A stretch of 36,928 nt of DNA, from the NCBI GenBank assembly GCA_016124515.1, contig WGNN01000127.1:1-36928 (forward strand), given 5' to 3'. Both the position numbers and the translations under genes were made by a program. The stretch is from a bacterium (GTDB lineage: Bacteria; Bacteroidota; Bacteroidia; CAILMK01; JACPUW01). Below, in pieces: positions 1 through 7,986 of the stretch. The stretch's first letter is position 1, and every line of letters begins with the position of its first letter. Below the pieces are notes generated by a model. That model saw only the letters and a list, made by a program, of their open reading frames with translations. It was not told the origin of the DNA and did no database searches.

Positions 1-115
1 AGGCAGATGTACCATTTACCAGGATTGGTAAATAATGAGAACGGTGAAGGAGCCGCAACATTGACTCACAATTATTCAAGCACAATTCAGTTTCTTTGCA
101 ACGGATTCGTATTAA

Positions 116-2143
116 ATGAAACGAGAAACTTCGCTTATAAAACCACCTCACGCTTTTGCATTGCTGCTACTGATTTTGTGGCCTTATGTGCTTCAGGCGC
201 AGGTGGGAGTCAAGTTTTTCAAAGATTATGCAGCATGCAGCTACGGCGTGCTCGATTCTATTAGCGGCGACACATTGTACGAGGAGCAATTTACTTTCTA
301 CGAAAAAAATGGAAACCACTTTATTGTAGATCAGAATGGTGCCAAGGGTATAGTCAGCAGTAAAAACGGAAAGCTATTGGTGCCTTGTAAATACAGCGCG
401 CTTCAATCAATGAACAACAGTGTTTCTACAGGGCGCTATGATGCAATTGGAAATTGGTATTATTTTAAAGAAGGAGAGTGGTGGGGGCTGCTGCATGTGC
501 AAAAGGGTATTATTATTCCCGCGCAATTGGCTGATCCACGAGGTACTTTAACGGGTAGGCGTACAAACAAACGGCAAAACTGCTATTTTGATACCTTGGG
601 TACGGTAATGTGTTTTGAAAAATATGATGATGTAATGCATGGTCGCGATTATTTTATTCTCTACCGAAACAACTTTCAATTTGTAGCCGACAAAAAAGGC
701 GAGTTAATAGTAAATGATTCTTTCAACCAAGTGGAAGTCTTGGATAATCATCATTTCTTTTTTGTGAAGGATTCGCTCAAAGGTTTTTACAGCGGAAATG
801 GGAAGTTGTTTTATACTACCCACGACTCAATAGAAAGTTTGAATTACAGAAATGAGCGGATTAAATATGATAATTCAAACGTAGTGATTATTGGTGGTGA
901 TAAATGGGCTTACCTAAATACAGCCAATAAGGAACTACAATGGACCTTAAACCCAGGTTTCAAGGAGATTATAGATTCAAGATTTGTGGGCAGCTCATAT
1001 ATGCGACACCTTTATAAGGCAATTGACAGTGAAGGGAAACTGTGGTTTGTGGATGGTATAAACAACGAAGTGCTTGTTTCAAAGGTTGATAAGTTGCATT
1101 TTGATGCTTTTGAAATAGAAGAACAGAAGTCAAAGCAGTTGGAGTATAAACTGTATTATCTAACGGAAAAGCGCCTTTTTAGCTATGAAAGTCAGACCAA
1201 AAAACATGAGTTGATTGCTGCTGCCAACGATTTTGAAACTTATTATGGTCATCTATTTGTAAAAATGCGAAAGAAGTGGTTTTATTATTCAGATGTAAAT
1301 TTAAAAGCACTTAGGGCGCAAGATCTTTATTTTCATACAAGTAATAATGTTTTTCTTTTTCGCAAGCATGATATAGTGGTATTTGATTCTCATAAAGAGG
1401 AAATGTTGAATTATCATTTCAATGAAATATTCACAAGTCCAAACCGGGTTGATGCCATTGGCATAAAAGGGAATTTGCTACGTTTTCAATCAGGTTCAGT
1501 AGTTGCTCTTGAAAATAGGTTTGAAACTATCAGCCAAGAGCAGGATGGTGCAATAAAACAAGGAATATTCGATACGCTTGAAAACTCATTGCTTTTTTAC
1601 CCGGAATTTGATACTGTGATAATTGCGGATAATAAGATGGCCTACTTAATGAAAAATGGTGAAAAGGCCTTGTACGATCTAATCCAAAAGAAATTTATTG
1701 TCAACTACCATCAATATCCGGTAATTGAATTAAAGCCTGAATTGGGCTGGTTTAGGTATGGCAACGACTCAAGTTCTTGCATTTATTTATTCGACGGAAC
1801 TGAAATTTCTCATTGGCAAGATATTATGTATTTCGAAAGCTTTGATGAACACAGCTATTTTGCAGCTTCTGATGTACAAGCTATGGGTTTACTCGATAAG
1901 AATAATCCCGCAAAATGGTTGGTAAAACCGGCATTTTGTGCAATCAAACAATATGATTATATCTCAAAAACGGCATCAGTAAGGGACTGCCCAATAGATA
2001 CTTTCGAGTATTATGGTTATTGGGACATTCCGTACAACAACCAAGAAGGCCTTTGGGGGATTATTGATTCGATTGGAGATTGGATTATAGAATCGATAAG
2101 CCATTATCCCATGGATTGGGCAAACCGCAACAATTTATTTTAA
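116..2143 (+). CDS. Secreted WG-like repeat protein, N-terminal part of a frameshifted gene
   Basis: Not assigned to a characterised protein. The product starts with a signal peptide (charged start, hydrophobic residues about 13-26, ending LQAQ), so it is exported. The rest consists of irregular repeats in which an aromatic-Gly or 'GLL/GIV' strand is followed by 'G-K/I-(h)-(h)-P', for example KGIVSSKNGKLLVPCKY and WWGLLHVQKGIIIPAQ. This resembles WG/KWG repeats, which are predicted beta-rich and probably bind other surface molecules. The frame stops at 2143 in the middle of a repeat, just after GLWGIIDSIGDWIIE. The next frame (from 2080) continues with the same repeat style, so this is very likely the first two thirds of a single protein of about 1,000 residues. 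The ATG at 116 is chosen because the signal peptide begins there. Function is unknown; export is well supported. Confidence 0.75.
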   Translation: MKRETSLIKPPHAFALLLLILWPYVLQAQVGVKFFKDYAACSYGVLDSISGDTLYEEQFTFYEKNGNHFIVDQNGAKGIVSSKNGKLLVPCKYSALQSMNNSVSTGRYDAIGNWYYFKEGEWWGLLHVQKGIIIPAQLADPRGTLTGRRTNKRQNCYFDTLGTVMCFEKYDDVMHGRDYFILYRNNFQFVADKKGELIVNDSFNQVEVLDNHHFFFVKDSLKGFYSGNGKLFYTTHDSIESLNYRNERIKYDNSNVVIIGGDKWAYLNTANKELQWTLNPGFKEIIDSRFVGSSYMRHLYKAIDSEGKLWFVDGINNEVLVSKVDKLHFDAFEIEEQKSKQLEYKLYYLTEKRLFSYESQTKKHELIAAANDFETYYGHLFVKMRKKWFYYSDVNLKALRAQDLYFHTSNNVFLFRKHDIVVFDSHKEEMLNYHFNEIFTSPNRVDAIGIKGNLLRFQSGSVVALENRFETISQEQDGAIKQGIFDTLENSLLFYPEFDTVIIADNKMAYLMKNGEKALYDLIQKKFIVNYHQYPVIELKPELGWFRYGNDSSSCIYLFDGTEISHWQDIMYFESFDEHSYFAASDVQAMGLLDKNNPAKWLVKPAFCAIKQYDYISKTASVRDCPIDTFEYYGYWDIPYNNQEGLWGIIDSIGDWIIESISHYPMDWANRNNLF

Positions 2144-3162
2144 CAAACGAGGGCTACCAACTTTGGGACATCAACGGGCAGCAGCTTTGGCCTGAAACCT
2201 ACGCATTTGTTGATACATTTGACCAAGTTGAAAATGCTTTTTGGGTAGGTGATGATTTTATGAATAGGGGAATTAAGAAACTTGAAGGAAGCTTTTTGAT
2301 TGATACACAATACAATTGGCTAAAACAAGTGGGTGATACCATTTACGGTGCCAAATGGAAAGTAAACCCTGATTTTGAAGAAAAGGATGAAGGATGGCAG
2401 TTACCTTCCGGAAAACAGGATTTAAGCCAAATACAGCTTTTCTATTTTGATGAAAATTGGAATCCACGATCCATTACCGGATATGCGAAGTTCAAGTTCA
2501 TTAGTGAAAACTTCGACATGGAATGGGAGCCCGAACTGTATGGGTACCAATTGAATAAGCCCAACTATGAGCCATTTTGCCTTTGGGCTTTAAAGCGGTT
2601 TCTTGGCACAAATAAGGTTCAAGACAATTGGGCAATTGGTAATGATTGGCAGCCCGCTTATTTTGGCACCACGCTGCCAAAATATAGGATTCCAACTGAA
2701 GTAGTTTATTATGGCCCAAGGTACGTTGACTACAGCTATCATAATATTTTTATCGGCTCAACAGTTTATGGCGCCGCAGCAACCATAGAGAGCAACAGTG
2801 GCACAATAGGCCCCGGTGCAATGGGATACACTAATAGTCAATTTTATAATTTGGTTATCGACGGCGATTCTGTACACAATTTGAAACTTTGGGATGTACT
2901 TGACAAAAAATGTATTTATGTATTGAATGATACCTTGGCTCATAAATTAAAAGCTAAAGAAATTGATGTGGATTGTGGCAAAGATGGCTTAGTGGTATAT
3001 AGCCTGATGGAGCATTTTAAGGTAAATGACAGCTCATTGGCTTTTCTAATAAAAAAAGGGGAATACTACGAGAATAATTATGTGAGCCTGAAAATTAATT
3101 TGAATGATTGGCCGCTAACGCCATATTTTATTGAAAAAAGGAAGCAATTTGGACAACGATAA
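2080..3162 (+). CDS. C-terminal part of the frameshifted WG-like repeat protein
   Basis: This frame overlaps the end of the preceding one by 64 bases and has no signal peptide. It opens with repeat-like text (TNEGYQLWDINGQQLWPE) that would directly extend the upstream repeats. The C-terminal half has many aromatic residues and short beta-type segments but no motif I recognise. The most economical reading is that a single-base indel between about 2090 and 2143 split one gene. The T-rich run near 2135-2141 is a plausible place for a sequencing error or a real mutation. Both halves are long, free of further stops and similar in composition, which favours an assembly error or a recent mutation over old decay. 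The ATG at 2080 is only the first start available in this frame and may not be used. Confidence 0.6.
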   Translation: MDYRIDKPLSHGLGKPQQFILTNEGYQLWDINGQQLWPETYAFVDTFDQVENAFWVGDDFMNRGIKKLEGSFLIDTQYNWLKQVGDTIYGAKWKVNPDFEEKDEGWQLPSGKQDLSQIQLFYFDENWNPRSITGYAKFKFISENFDMEWEPELYGYQLNKPNYEPFCLWALKRFLGTNKVQDNWAIGNDWQPAYFGTTLPKYRIPTEVVYYGPRYVDYSYHNIFIGSTVYGAAATIESNSGTIGPGAMGYTNSQFYNLVIDGDSVHNLKLWDVLDKKCIYVLNDTLAHKLKAKEIDVDCGKDGLVVYSLMEHFKVNDSSLAFLIKKGEYYENNYVSLKINLNDWPLTPYFIEKRKQFGQR

Positions 3163-3592
3163 ATTCATAAAACAACTCAAAAAGCGCAAACCCAAGGATT
3201 TGGACCAAAAGTTTGCTGAAGCGAACGACGAAGTGTTTGCCAATGAAATAGACTGCCTCACTTGCGCCAATTGCTGCAAAACCACGAGCCCCATGTTTTT
3301 TGACAAAGATATTGAGCGCTTGGCCTCTCATCTCAAACTAAAACCCGGCGACTTTATAGAGCAATACCTTTTTTTAGATACCGATGGAATTTATGCTTTA
3401 AAGAGTTCGCCTTGCCCTTTTTTAGGTAACGATAATTATTGTGCGGTTTATGAACACCGCCCAAAAGCCTGCCGCGAATACCCGCATACCAACCACCGCA
3501 AAATGATTACAAAGCTCAATTTGGCTTTGAAGAATACCGAGATTTGTCCGGCAGTAGAGAAGATTTTGGAAAAACTCAGGCAGGTTTATTGA
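3131..3592 (+). CDS. YkgJ-like CxxCxxCC zinc/iron-cluster protein
   Basis: A small cytosolic protein with the Cys pattern of the YkgJ/UPF0153 family (putative zinc- or iron-chelating domain). The first cluster is CLTCANCC near residue 42. It is followed by a CPFL motif near residue 95, then CAVYEHRPKACREYP, and a final Cys near residue 139 (EICP). Family members of 100-200 residues with eight conserved Cys are widespread; their biochemical role is not established. The reading frame overlaps the end of the upstream repeat protein by 32 bases if it starts at TTG 3131. A second TTG at 3149 is equally possible and would shorten the overlap. No ATG lies near the conserved start. The overlap suggests translation from the same mRNA as the gene before it. 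Confidence 0.8.
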   Translation: MKKGSNLDNDKFIKQLKKRKPKDLDQKFAEANDEVFANEIDCLTCANCCKTTSPMFFDKDIERLASHLKLKPGDFIEQYLFLDTDGIYALKSSPCPFLGNDNYCAVYEHRPKACREYPHTNHRKMITKLNLALKNTEICPAVEKILEKLRQVY

Positions 3593-3629
3593 GTTGGCGC
3601 TCTTAACAGTTTATAAAAGAGTGTCTTTG

Positions 3630-3637
3630 TACTTTTG
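3630..3637 (+). promoter_or_regulatory. -7 box TACTTTTG upstream of the SH3 protein gene
   Basis: The sequence matches the Bacteroidota -7 consensus TANNTTTG and lies only seven bases before the GTG start at 3644. If it is used, transcription would begin at or very near the start codon, so the mRNA could be almost leaderless. No clear -33 TTTG box is visible. The match could be chance. Confidence 0.35.
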
Positions 3638-3643
3638 TGTGCA

Positions 3644-5455
3644 GTGAAAATTTTAATCATACCATGTTCCCTTTTTTGGGTGTTCCTTATGGCTTGTAAG
3701 CCATTGCAGGCGCAGCATCATCTCAGCTATGCACAATCGAACAGGGTTTATATTGATGAAGCTAACGTGCGCGACCAACCTTCGCTAAACGGAGAGGTGA
3801 TAGCCGTAGTGAAAACAGCTACTGCGCTGCGAAAAAATAATAACGTCCGGTTGGTGCGCGACACCATTGCCGGAAAACCGGGGGTTTGGTACCAAATCAG
3901 GTTGAACAAAACAGCTGCTTATGTGTGGAGTGGCGTGTTGGCTGATGGCTTGATTACAAGCAAAATAGCTAAAACCGATACCGTATTATTTGCGCAATCG
4001 GAACCTGATATGCTGGAGTTCAAGGTTTTTAGAAACGGAAATTTTCTATACTCGCGAAGCTTTAAGTTGCCAACGCTTGATGAGCTTCAATATTATTATA
4101 ATTTTGGTGTGCTTTGGAACAGCAACGGAAAGGAAATATGGGCCATGCGATATAGAGAAAAGGATTTTATACTTTTCGAGTGGGATGGTAATTCCATCAG
4201 CCGTTCCCAAATAAAGCTCTCTGATGAATCCATTTTGACCGGCCAATATGCCGATTTTGCTGATGCTATAATAAATGCTTCGGGAGTGAACTTGCGCGCC
4301 GCACCAAATGATACGGCGACGGTATTGGGCACGCTGCCGCAATACAGCGGGGTAGAGGTGGTGCAGGAAGTTCCACATTATTCAGGAAATGATAAACGCG
4401 AAAAATATTGGCATGCGATAAAATACAAGGATACAACCGCTTATATTTTCGGCGACTATCTCGATATGGTTCAGCGCTGTATAAACAACAACAGGGCGCA
4501 AAACCAACAATTTGTAGCTACCCACAGAGCCGTATATGCGTCTGAAAATGATGTAATTGTGGATCGATTGCCCTTTTTGTGGCGCGGCAAAGAAGCTGAT
4601 TTGATAGACTTTGGCAATCAAGGTTTTGGCGATGACTATCAGTTCATTGCCATGTGCTATTCTTCATTTACCTGCGGAGCCCCCGGTGGTGATCGTTTTA
4701 TCCTTTGGAAAGACCATAAACTCAAATATTTTGGCGATGACTATGGCGTAGGTGATGGCGGCTACAGCGATGGCCATTTTTTTACTTTTCCTAATGAAAA
4801 AGATGGTATAGAAGGTAAAATAGTATTAAATGTGTGGAGTGCCGAAATTTTGGATGAAGATCCCAATGAAGTAGGCAACCAAGCTGATAATTTGTTTACC
4901 AATAATACCTATATTATGGAGTTTATAAACGACACCTTGGTAGAAGTGCCAAGCAAGCACAGTCGTTTGCGCGATTGGGTAACCAAATCGTACCCCGGGC
5001 ATCAGTTGATGCGGTATTGGTTTTATGATATTAACGACGATGGACTGGAAGATGCCGTGTTTTACGCTTCAAAAAATCTATATTATTCCGATGTCGATGC
5101 CAGTCCATTTATAGGGTATTGCCTGGGTTCCGCCTCCGGTGCCTGGGGACCAATAGTTATAAATGAATCTATTATACAAGCAGGGTTTCCTTACTTCAAT
5201 TGTAATTTTAAATTTAATACATTGTATTTTGATATGAAATATAATGCAGGAATGTATGCAGATAAAAATGAAAAACCCCTGCGCATCGTTCTTGAATTTC
5301 GCTACGACAAAGCGGCTGATGAATTGCTATGGTATGCAAAACAAAATTTCACATCAGAAACAACCGATCACTATAGTTTTCGCTGGGTTCCGGAACCAAA
5401 GGTCTATTTCAAAACCAATAGAATTTTGTTTGAAAATAGCTGGGCTACAGAGTGA
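3644..5455 (+). CDS. Exported protein with two SH3-like domains
   Basis: A 603-residue exported protein. Starting at GTG 3644 it has a short charged start, a hydrophobic core and the end KPLQAQ, a good signal peptide; a TTG at 3635 would only add three residues. Two bacterial SH3 (SH3b-type) domains are seen: one at about residues 35-101 with 'ANVRDQPSLNGEVIAVV', the other at about 205-275 with 'GVNLRAAPNDTATVLGTL'. Both carry the typical N-x-R-x-x-P/A-x-x-x-x-x-V signature and usually bind peptides or cell-wall material. The C-terminal half has an acidic 'DINDDGLEDAVFY' motif like a calcium-binding FG-GAP/VCBS-type loop. No catalytic domain was recognised. It may be an envelope-associated binding protein; substrate unknown. 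It is separated by about 50 bases from the upstream gene. Confidence 0.8.
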   Translation: MKILIIPCSLFWVFLMACKPLQAQHHLSYAQSNRVYIDEANVRDQPSLNGEVIAVVKTATALRKNNNVRLVRDTIAGKPGVWYQIRLNKTAAYVWSGVLADGLITSKIAKTDTVLFAQSEPDMLEFKVFRNGNFLYSRSFKLPTLDELQYYYNFGVLWNSNGKEIWAMRYREKDFILFEWDGNSISRSQIKLSDESILTGQYADFADAIINASGVNLRAAPNDTATVLGTLPQYSGVEVVQEVPHYSGNDKREKYWHAIKYKDTTAYIFGDYLDMVQRCINNNRAQNQQFVATHRAVYASENDVIVDRLPFLWRGKEADLIDFGNQGFGDDYQFIAMCYSSFTCGAPGGDRFILWKDHKLKYFGDDYGVGDGGYSDGHFFTFPNEKDGIEGKIVLNVWSAEILDEDPNEVGNQADNLFTNNTYIMEFINDTLVEVPSKHSRLRDWVTKSYPGHQLMRYWFYDINDDGLEDAVFYASKNLYYSDVDASPFIGYCLGSASGAWGPIVINESIIQAGFPYFNCNFKFNTLYFDMKYNAGMYADKNEKPLRIVLEFRYDKAADELLWYAKQNFTSETTDHYSFRWVPEPKVYFKTNRILFENSWATE

Positions 5456-5513
5456 TGTAGTTAAAGAGTTGCCCGTGAATTCATTTCTAAACATAAACTT
5501 TACATACGCCACT

Positions 5514-5521
5514 TAGTTTTG
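5514..5521 (+). promoter_or_regulatory. -7 box TAGTTTTG before the alkaline phosphatase gene
   Basis: Matches the Bacteroidota TANNTTTG -7 consensus, 29 bases upstream of the ATG at 5551, leaving a leader of roughly 20 bases. A matching -33 element is not obvious. Assignment rests on position and sequence only. Confidence 0.45.
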
Positions 5522-5550
5522 CCAACTTTAATGAACAAGTAAATAGAGAT

Positions 5551-6681
5551 ATGTCGTATCGCATCATCAGTCTTGTGCTTTTAAGTGCATTTTTTGGATT
5601 TTCATGCAAACAAAGCACAGAAAAACCCGCCGAAGAAACCAAAGAAGAAACCGTTGCTAAAACTTTGCCCAACATCATCCTTATTATTGGCGATGGAACA
5701 GGTTTGTCGCAAATATCGAGCTTGTGGTACTTTGGCGATGAAAAGCCCAACTACGAACGATTTGAATACGTGGGACTTAGCAAAACAAATTCGGCGAGCG
5801 ATAAAATAACCGACTCAGGCGCAGGGGCTACTGCTTTTGCCATTGGCGAAAAATCTTACAACGGCTCAATTGGTGTCACAAAAGATTCATTGGCCAAAGA
5901 AAACATTACTGAAATCCTTTCAAAAAAAGGCTACAATACAGGTGTGGTGGCCACTTCGAGCATCACGCATGCCACACCCGCTTCTTTTTATGCGCATGTA
6001 AAAAGTCGTCACGATCAGGAGAAAATTGCTGAGCAATTGTGGTCGTCTGAAATCGATTTTTTTGCCGGCGGAGGCATCAAGTTTTTCAACCATCGCGCCG
6101 ATAAGGCAGATGGTTTGCAACAATTGAGAGACAATGGTTTTGCGGTAGATACAAGCGCTATTGAAACCCCGTTGAGCGGAAACAAGATTGGTTATTTGCT
6201 GGCTAGCGACGGTATGCCGCGGGTTACGGAAGCCAACCCCGATTTTCTTTTGCATGCCGCCAACAAGGCAATAAACCATTTGAATGGTCTTGGAGCACCG
6301 TTTTTCTTGATGATTGAAGGCTCGCAAGTAGATTGGGGCGGCCATGCCAACGATGGCGAATATGTAGTAACGGAATTGCAAGAGCTGGACAAAGTAGTGG
6401 GTGCAGCACTCGATTTTGCCGCGGCAAACGGCAACACCCTTGTGGTGGCACTTGCCGATCACGAAACCGGTGGCTTTGCACTTTCGCCGCAGGTGGTGCA
6501 AGGTTTTGGTAAGGAACAAGACGACTACAACCACATCAACATCAAGTTTACCACCGGCGGTCATACGGCAGCACATATTCCGGTTTTTGCATCAGGAGTT
6601 GGCGCGCAGCATTTCACCGGCATTTTTGAAAACAATACCATTTTCGACAAACTCCTGCAGGTGGTTGCAACCGGCAATTAG
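5551..6681 (+). CDS. Alkaline phosphatase (PhoA superfamily), lipoprotein
   Basis: A 376-residue alkaline phosphatase that hydrolyses phosphomonoesters at the cell envelope. The sequence has the metal-binding start IILIIGDGTGLSQ (residues 42-54), the nucleophile motif TDSGAGATAFAIG with Ser89 after Asp88, the ITHATPASFYAH motif that supplies metal and phosphate ligands, EGSQVDWGGHAND, ADHETGG, and the late GGHTAAHIPVFASG histidines. This is the full set for the family. The N-terminus is a lipoprotein signal (hydrophobic stretch, then GFSC with Cys19), so the enzyme is likely anchored to a membrane facing the periplasm or surface. At 376 residues it is shorter than E. coli PhoA (about 450-470) but within the range for Bacteroidota members. 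It has its own -7 box and runs convergent to the dioxygenase gene, with a palindromic repeat array between. Confidence 0.95.
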   Translation: MSYRIISLVLLSAFFGFSCKQSTEKPAEETKEETVAKTLPNIILIIGDGTGLSQISSLWYFGDEKPNYERFEYVGLSKTNSASDKITDSGAGATAFAIGEKSYNGSIGVTKDSLAKENITEILSKKGYNTGVVATSSITHATPASFYAHVKSRHDQEKIAEQLWSSEIDFFAGGGIKFFNHRADKADGLQQLRDNGFAVDTSAIETPLSGNKIGYLLASDGMPRVTEANPDFLLHAANKAINHLNGLGAPFFLMIEGSQVDWGGHANDGEYVVTELQELDKVVGAALDFAAANGNTLVVALADHETGGFALSPQVVQGFGKEQDDYNHINIKFTTGGHTAAHIPVFASGVGAQHFTGIFENNTIFDKLLQVVATGN

Positions 6682-6693
6682 GTATGCCACCAC

Positions 6694-6949
6694 AAAGTCA
6701 TGCTGAACTTGATTCAGCATCTATTGAAATTGAAAGTTGCCTTTTTTCAACTCAATAGATTGCGGATCAAGTCCGCAATGACGTGGTTTGAATAAAGTCA
6801 TGCTGAACTTGATTCAGCATCTGCCGAAATGAAAGTGGCTTTGTTTTTCAATTCAAGAGATTGCGGATCAAGTCCGCAATGACGTGTTTTGATTAAAGTC
6901 CTGCTGAACTCGATTCAGCATCTGCCGATTTTGAAAGTCGGGAGTTGAA
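6694..6949. repeat. Array of 2.5 palindromic repeat units with 100-bp period
   Basis: Three copies of a unit begin at 6694, 6794 and 6895. Each starts AAAGTCATGCTGAACTTGAT (third copy AAAGTCCTGCTGAACTCGAT). The first two units end with ATTGCGGATCAAGTCCGCAA; the third is cut short before the dioxygenase stop codon. Each unit holds two perfect hairpins: TGCTGAA/TTCAGCA (6701-6719 in copy 1) and ATTGCGGA/TCCGCAAT (6759-6779). The left end resembles the reverse complement of the right end (GTCAT...ATGAC), so the whole unit of about 90 bases is an imperfect palindrome. Copy 1 has a further internal pair, TCTATTGA/TCAATAGA. The array fills the gap between two convergent genes, where it could end transcription from both sides. 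Confidence 0.9.
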
Positions 6950-7858
6950 TTAATCTTTTCCCCAGTGTTCCAGTTCCTCTGCCGTATAAATTTCAGGAAA
7001 GAACTTGCGCTGTTGGTACATAGGGTGCAGGTATTTTTTCCACTCTGAACCACCTGTAGCGGCTTTTTCTTCGCCCTTGGCGTCTAAGTAATGTTTGGCG
7101 GTGTTCAGGTGGGTTTTGGGCCACTCTATATTATAGAACTTATCAAAATATTTCAATTTTTTCAAAAGCTCATCTGATGGGTTTTCTATACGTGCCACCT
7201 TTTCTTCCAGCGTTTCGCCACGCATTTCGTTGGCCAGTTCAACAAAACTTTCAAGGTATTTTTCTTCAAATTGACGAAGTGTAAGTGTTTTCTTTCCCGT
7301 TTTGCGGTTCAGTCCGGCATCTTTCCAGTAGATGTGCTCAAAATAATCTTCGGTACTTGGGTTTGCCGGAAGCCTTTCTTTGCCGGTTGCATTTACCAGG
7401 TTTTCCAGGCGCGTACACCTAAGTTCAATATACCTGAATTGTGCACTTTGAAAACCACTTGCCGGCGCCAGCGATAGCCTGAACGTATTGTAATCATCAT
7501 AATCCATCCCATCCTTCATTACCGCAAATGAAGTAATGAGCATGGTAGTATATCGGTTGGCACGCGTTACCCGTTCTATTATTTCTGCTTCGGTGGGCTG
7601 GGCACTTCCGGTTATTTGCTTTATTTCATGCATTATTAGTTTCAGTACCAACTCGGTTACCTGATGGTAAATAATAAAAATTTCTTCATCGGCAAAGGGT
7701 GTTCTTGGCTTTTGCAGCGAGAGCAGTGTATCCACTTGTATGTAGTCCCAGTAGTTCATCAGTTGTGAATGCAACAAGCCTTCAAGGTAAGTATCGGGGT
7801 TTTCGCCAATGGCCTCGTATTTGGCAACAATGGCGTTTATAAGTTCTTCTCGGTTCAT
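6950..7858 (-). CDS. kynA: Tryptophan 2,3-dioxygenase
   Basis: A 302-residue haem dioxygenase that opens the indole ring of L-tryptophan to N-formylkynurenine, the first step of the kynurenine pathway, in the cytosol. Recognised by the N-terminal FIIYHQVTELVLKLIMHE motif, whose His65 corresponds to the distal active-site His; by the central SGFQSAQFRYIE motif; by the proximal haem-ligand region WPKTHLNTAKHYL with His250; and by the TGGSEWKKYL loop that closes over substrate (TGGS-type loop in known enzymes). Length fits bacterial family members. It reads alone on the minus strand; no other kynurenine gene is in the window. ATG 7858 is the only start upstream of the conserved helix. The stop sits directly against the palindromic repeat array. 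Confidence 0.95.
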   Translation of the reverse strand: MNREELINAIVAKYEAIGENPDTYLEGLLHSQLMNYWDYIQVDTLLSLQKPRTPFADEEIFIIYHQVTELVLKLIMHEIKQITGSAQPTEAEIIERVTRANRYTTMLITSFAVMKDGMDYDDYNTFRLSLAPASGFQSAQFRYIELRCTRLENLVNATGKERLPANPSTEDYFEHIYWKDAGLNRKTGKKTLTLRQFEEKYLESFVELANEMRGETLEEKVARIENPSDELLKKLKYFDKFYNIEWPKTHLNTAKHYLDAKGEEKAATGGSEWKKYLHPMYQQRKFFPEIYTAEELEHWGKD

Positions 7859-7986
7859 TTATGTAAGCGTTTCTATTCTTAAGAGCGGGCAAAATAGGCC
7901 CTTGATTACAGTGCAAAGATGACGAATGCCACTTTTAGATGATTTTATTCGGTGTCGTTATTCAGTGCAATGTGCAGCTAAGTAGC

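Noticed and set aside
16..31. Inverted repeat TTACCA-GGAT-TGGTAA
   Set aside because: A 6-base stem near the edge without T-tract or repeated copies; too common to claim as an operator or terminator.
7..264. 85-codon open frame at the left edge
   Set aside because: It runs out of frame through the signal-peptide region of the gene at 116 and has no protein-like character. The first 36 bases may be the end of an upstream gene in another frame (stops at 29-31 and 34-36), but this cannot be decided.
5920..6576. 218-codon antisense open frame in the alkaline phosphatase gene
   Set aside because: It mirrors a well-supported gene; the phosphatase motifs are complete on the plus strand and the antisense product has no recognisable domain.
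6694..6949. CRISPR-like array
   Set aside because: The 100-bp period units are repeats over most of their length, are themselves palindromic, and have no unique spacers of 30-40 bases between short repeats; no cas gene is present.
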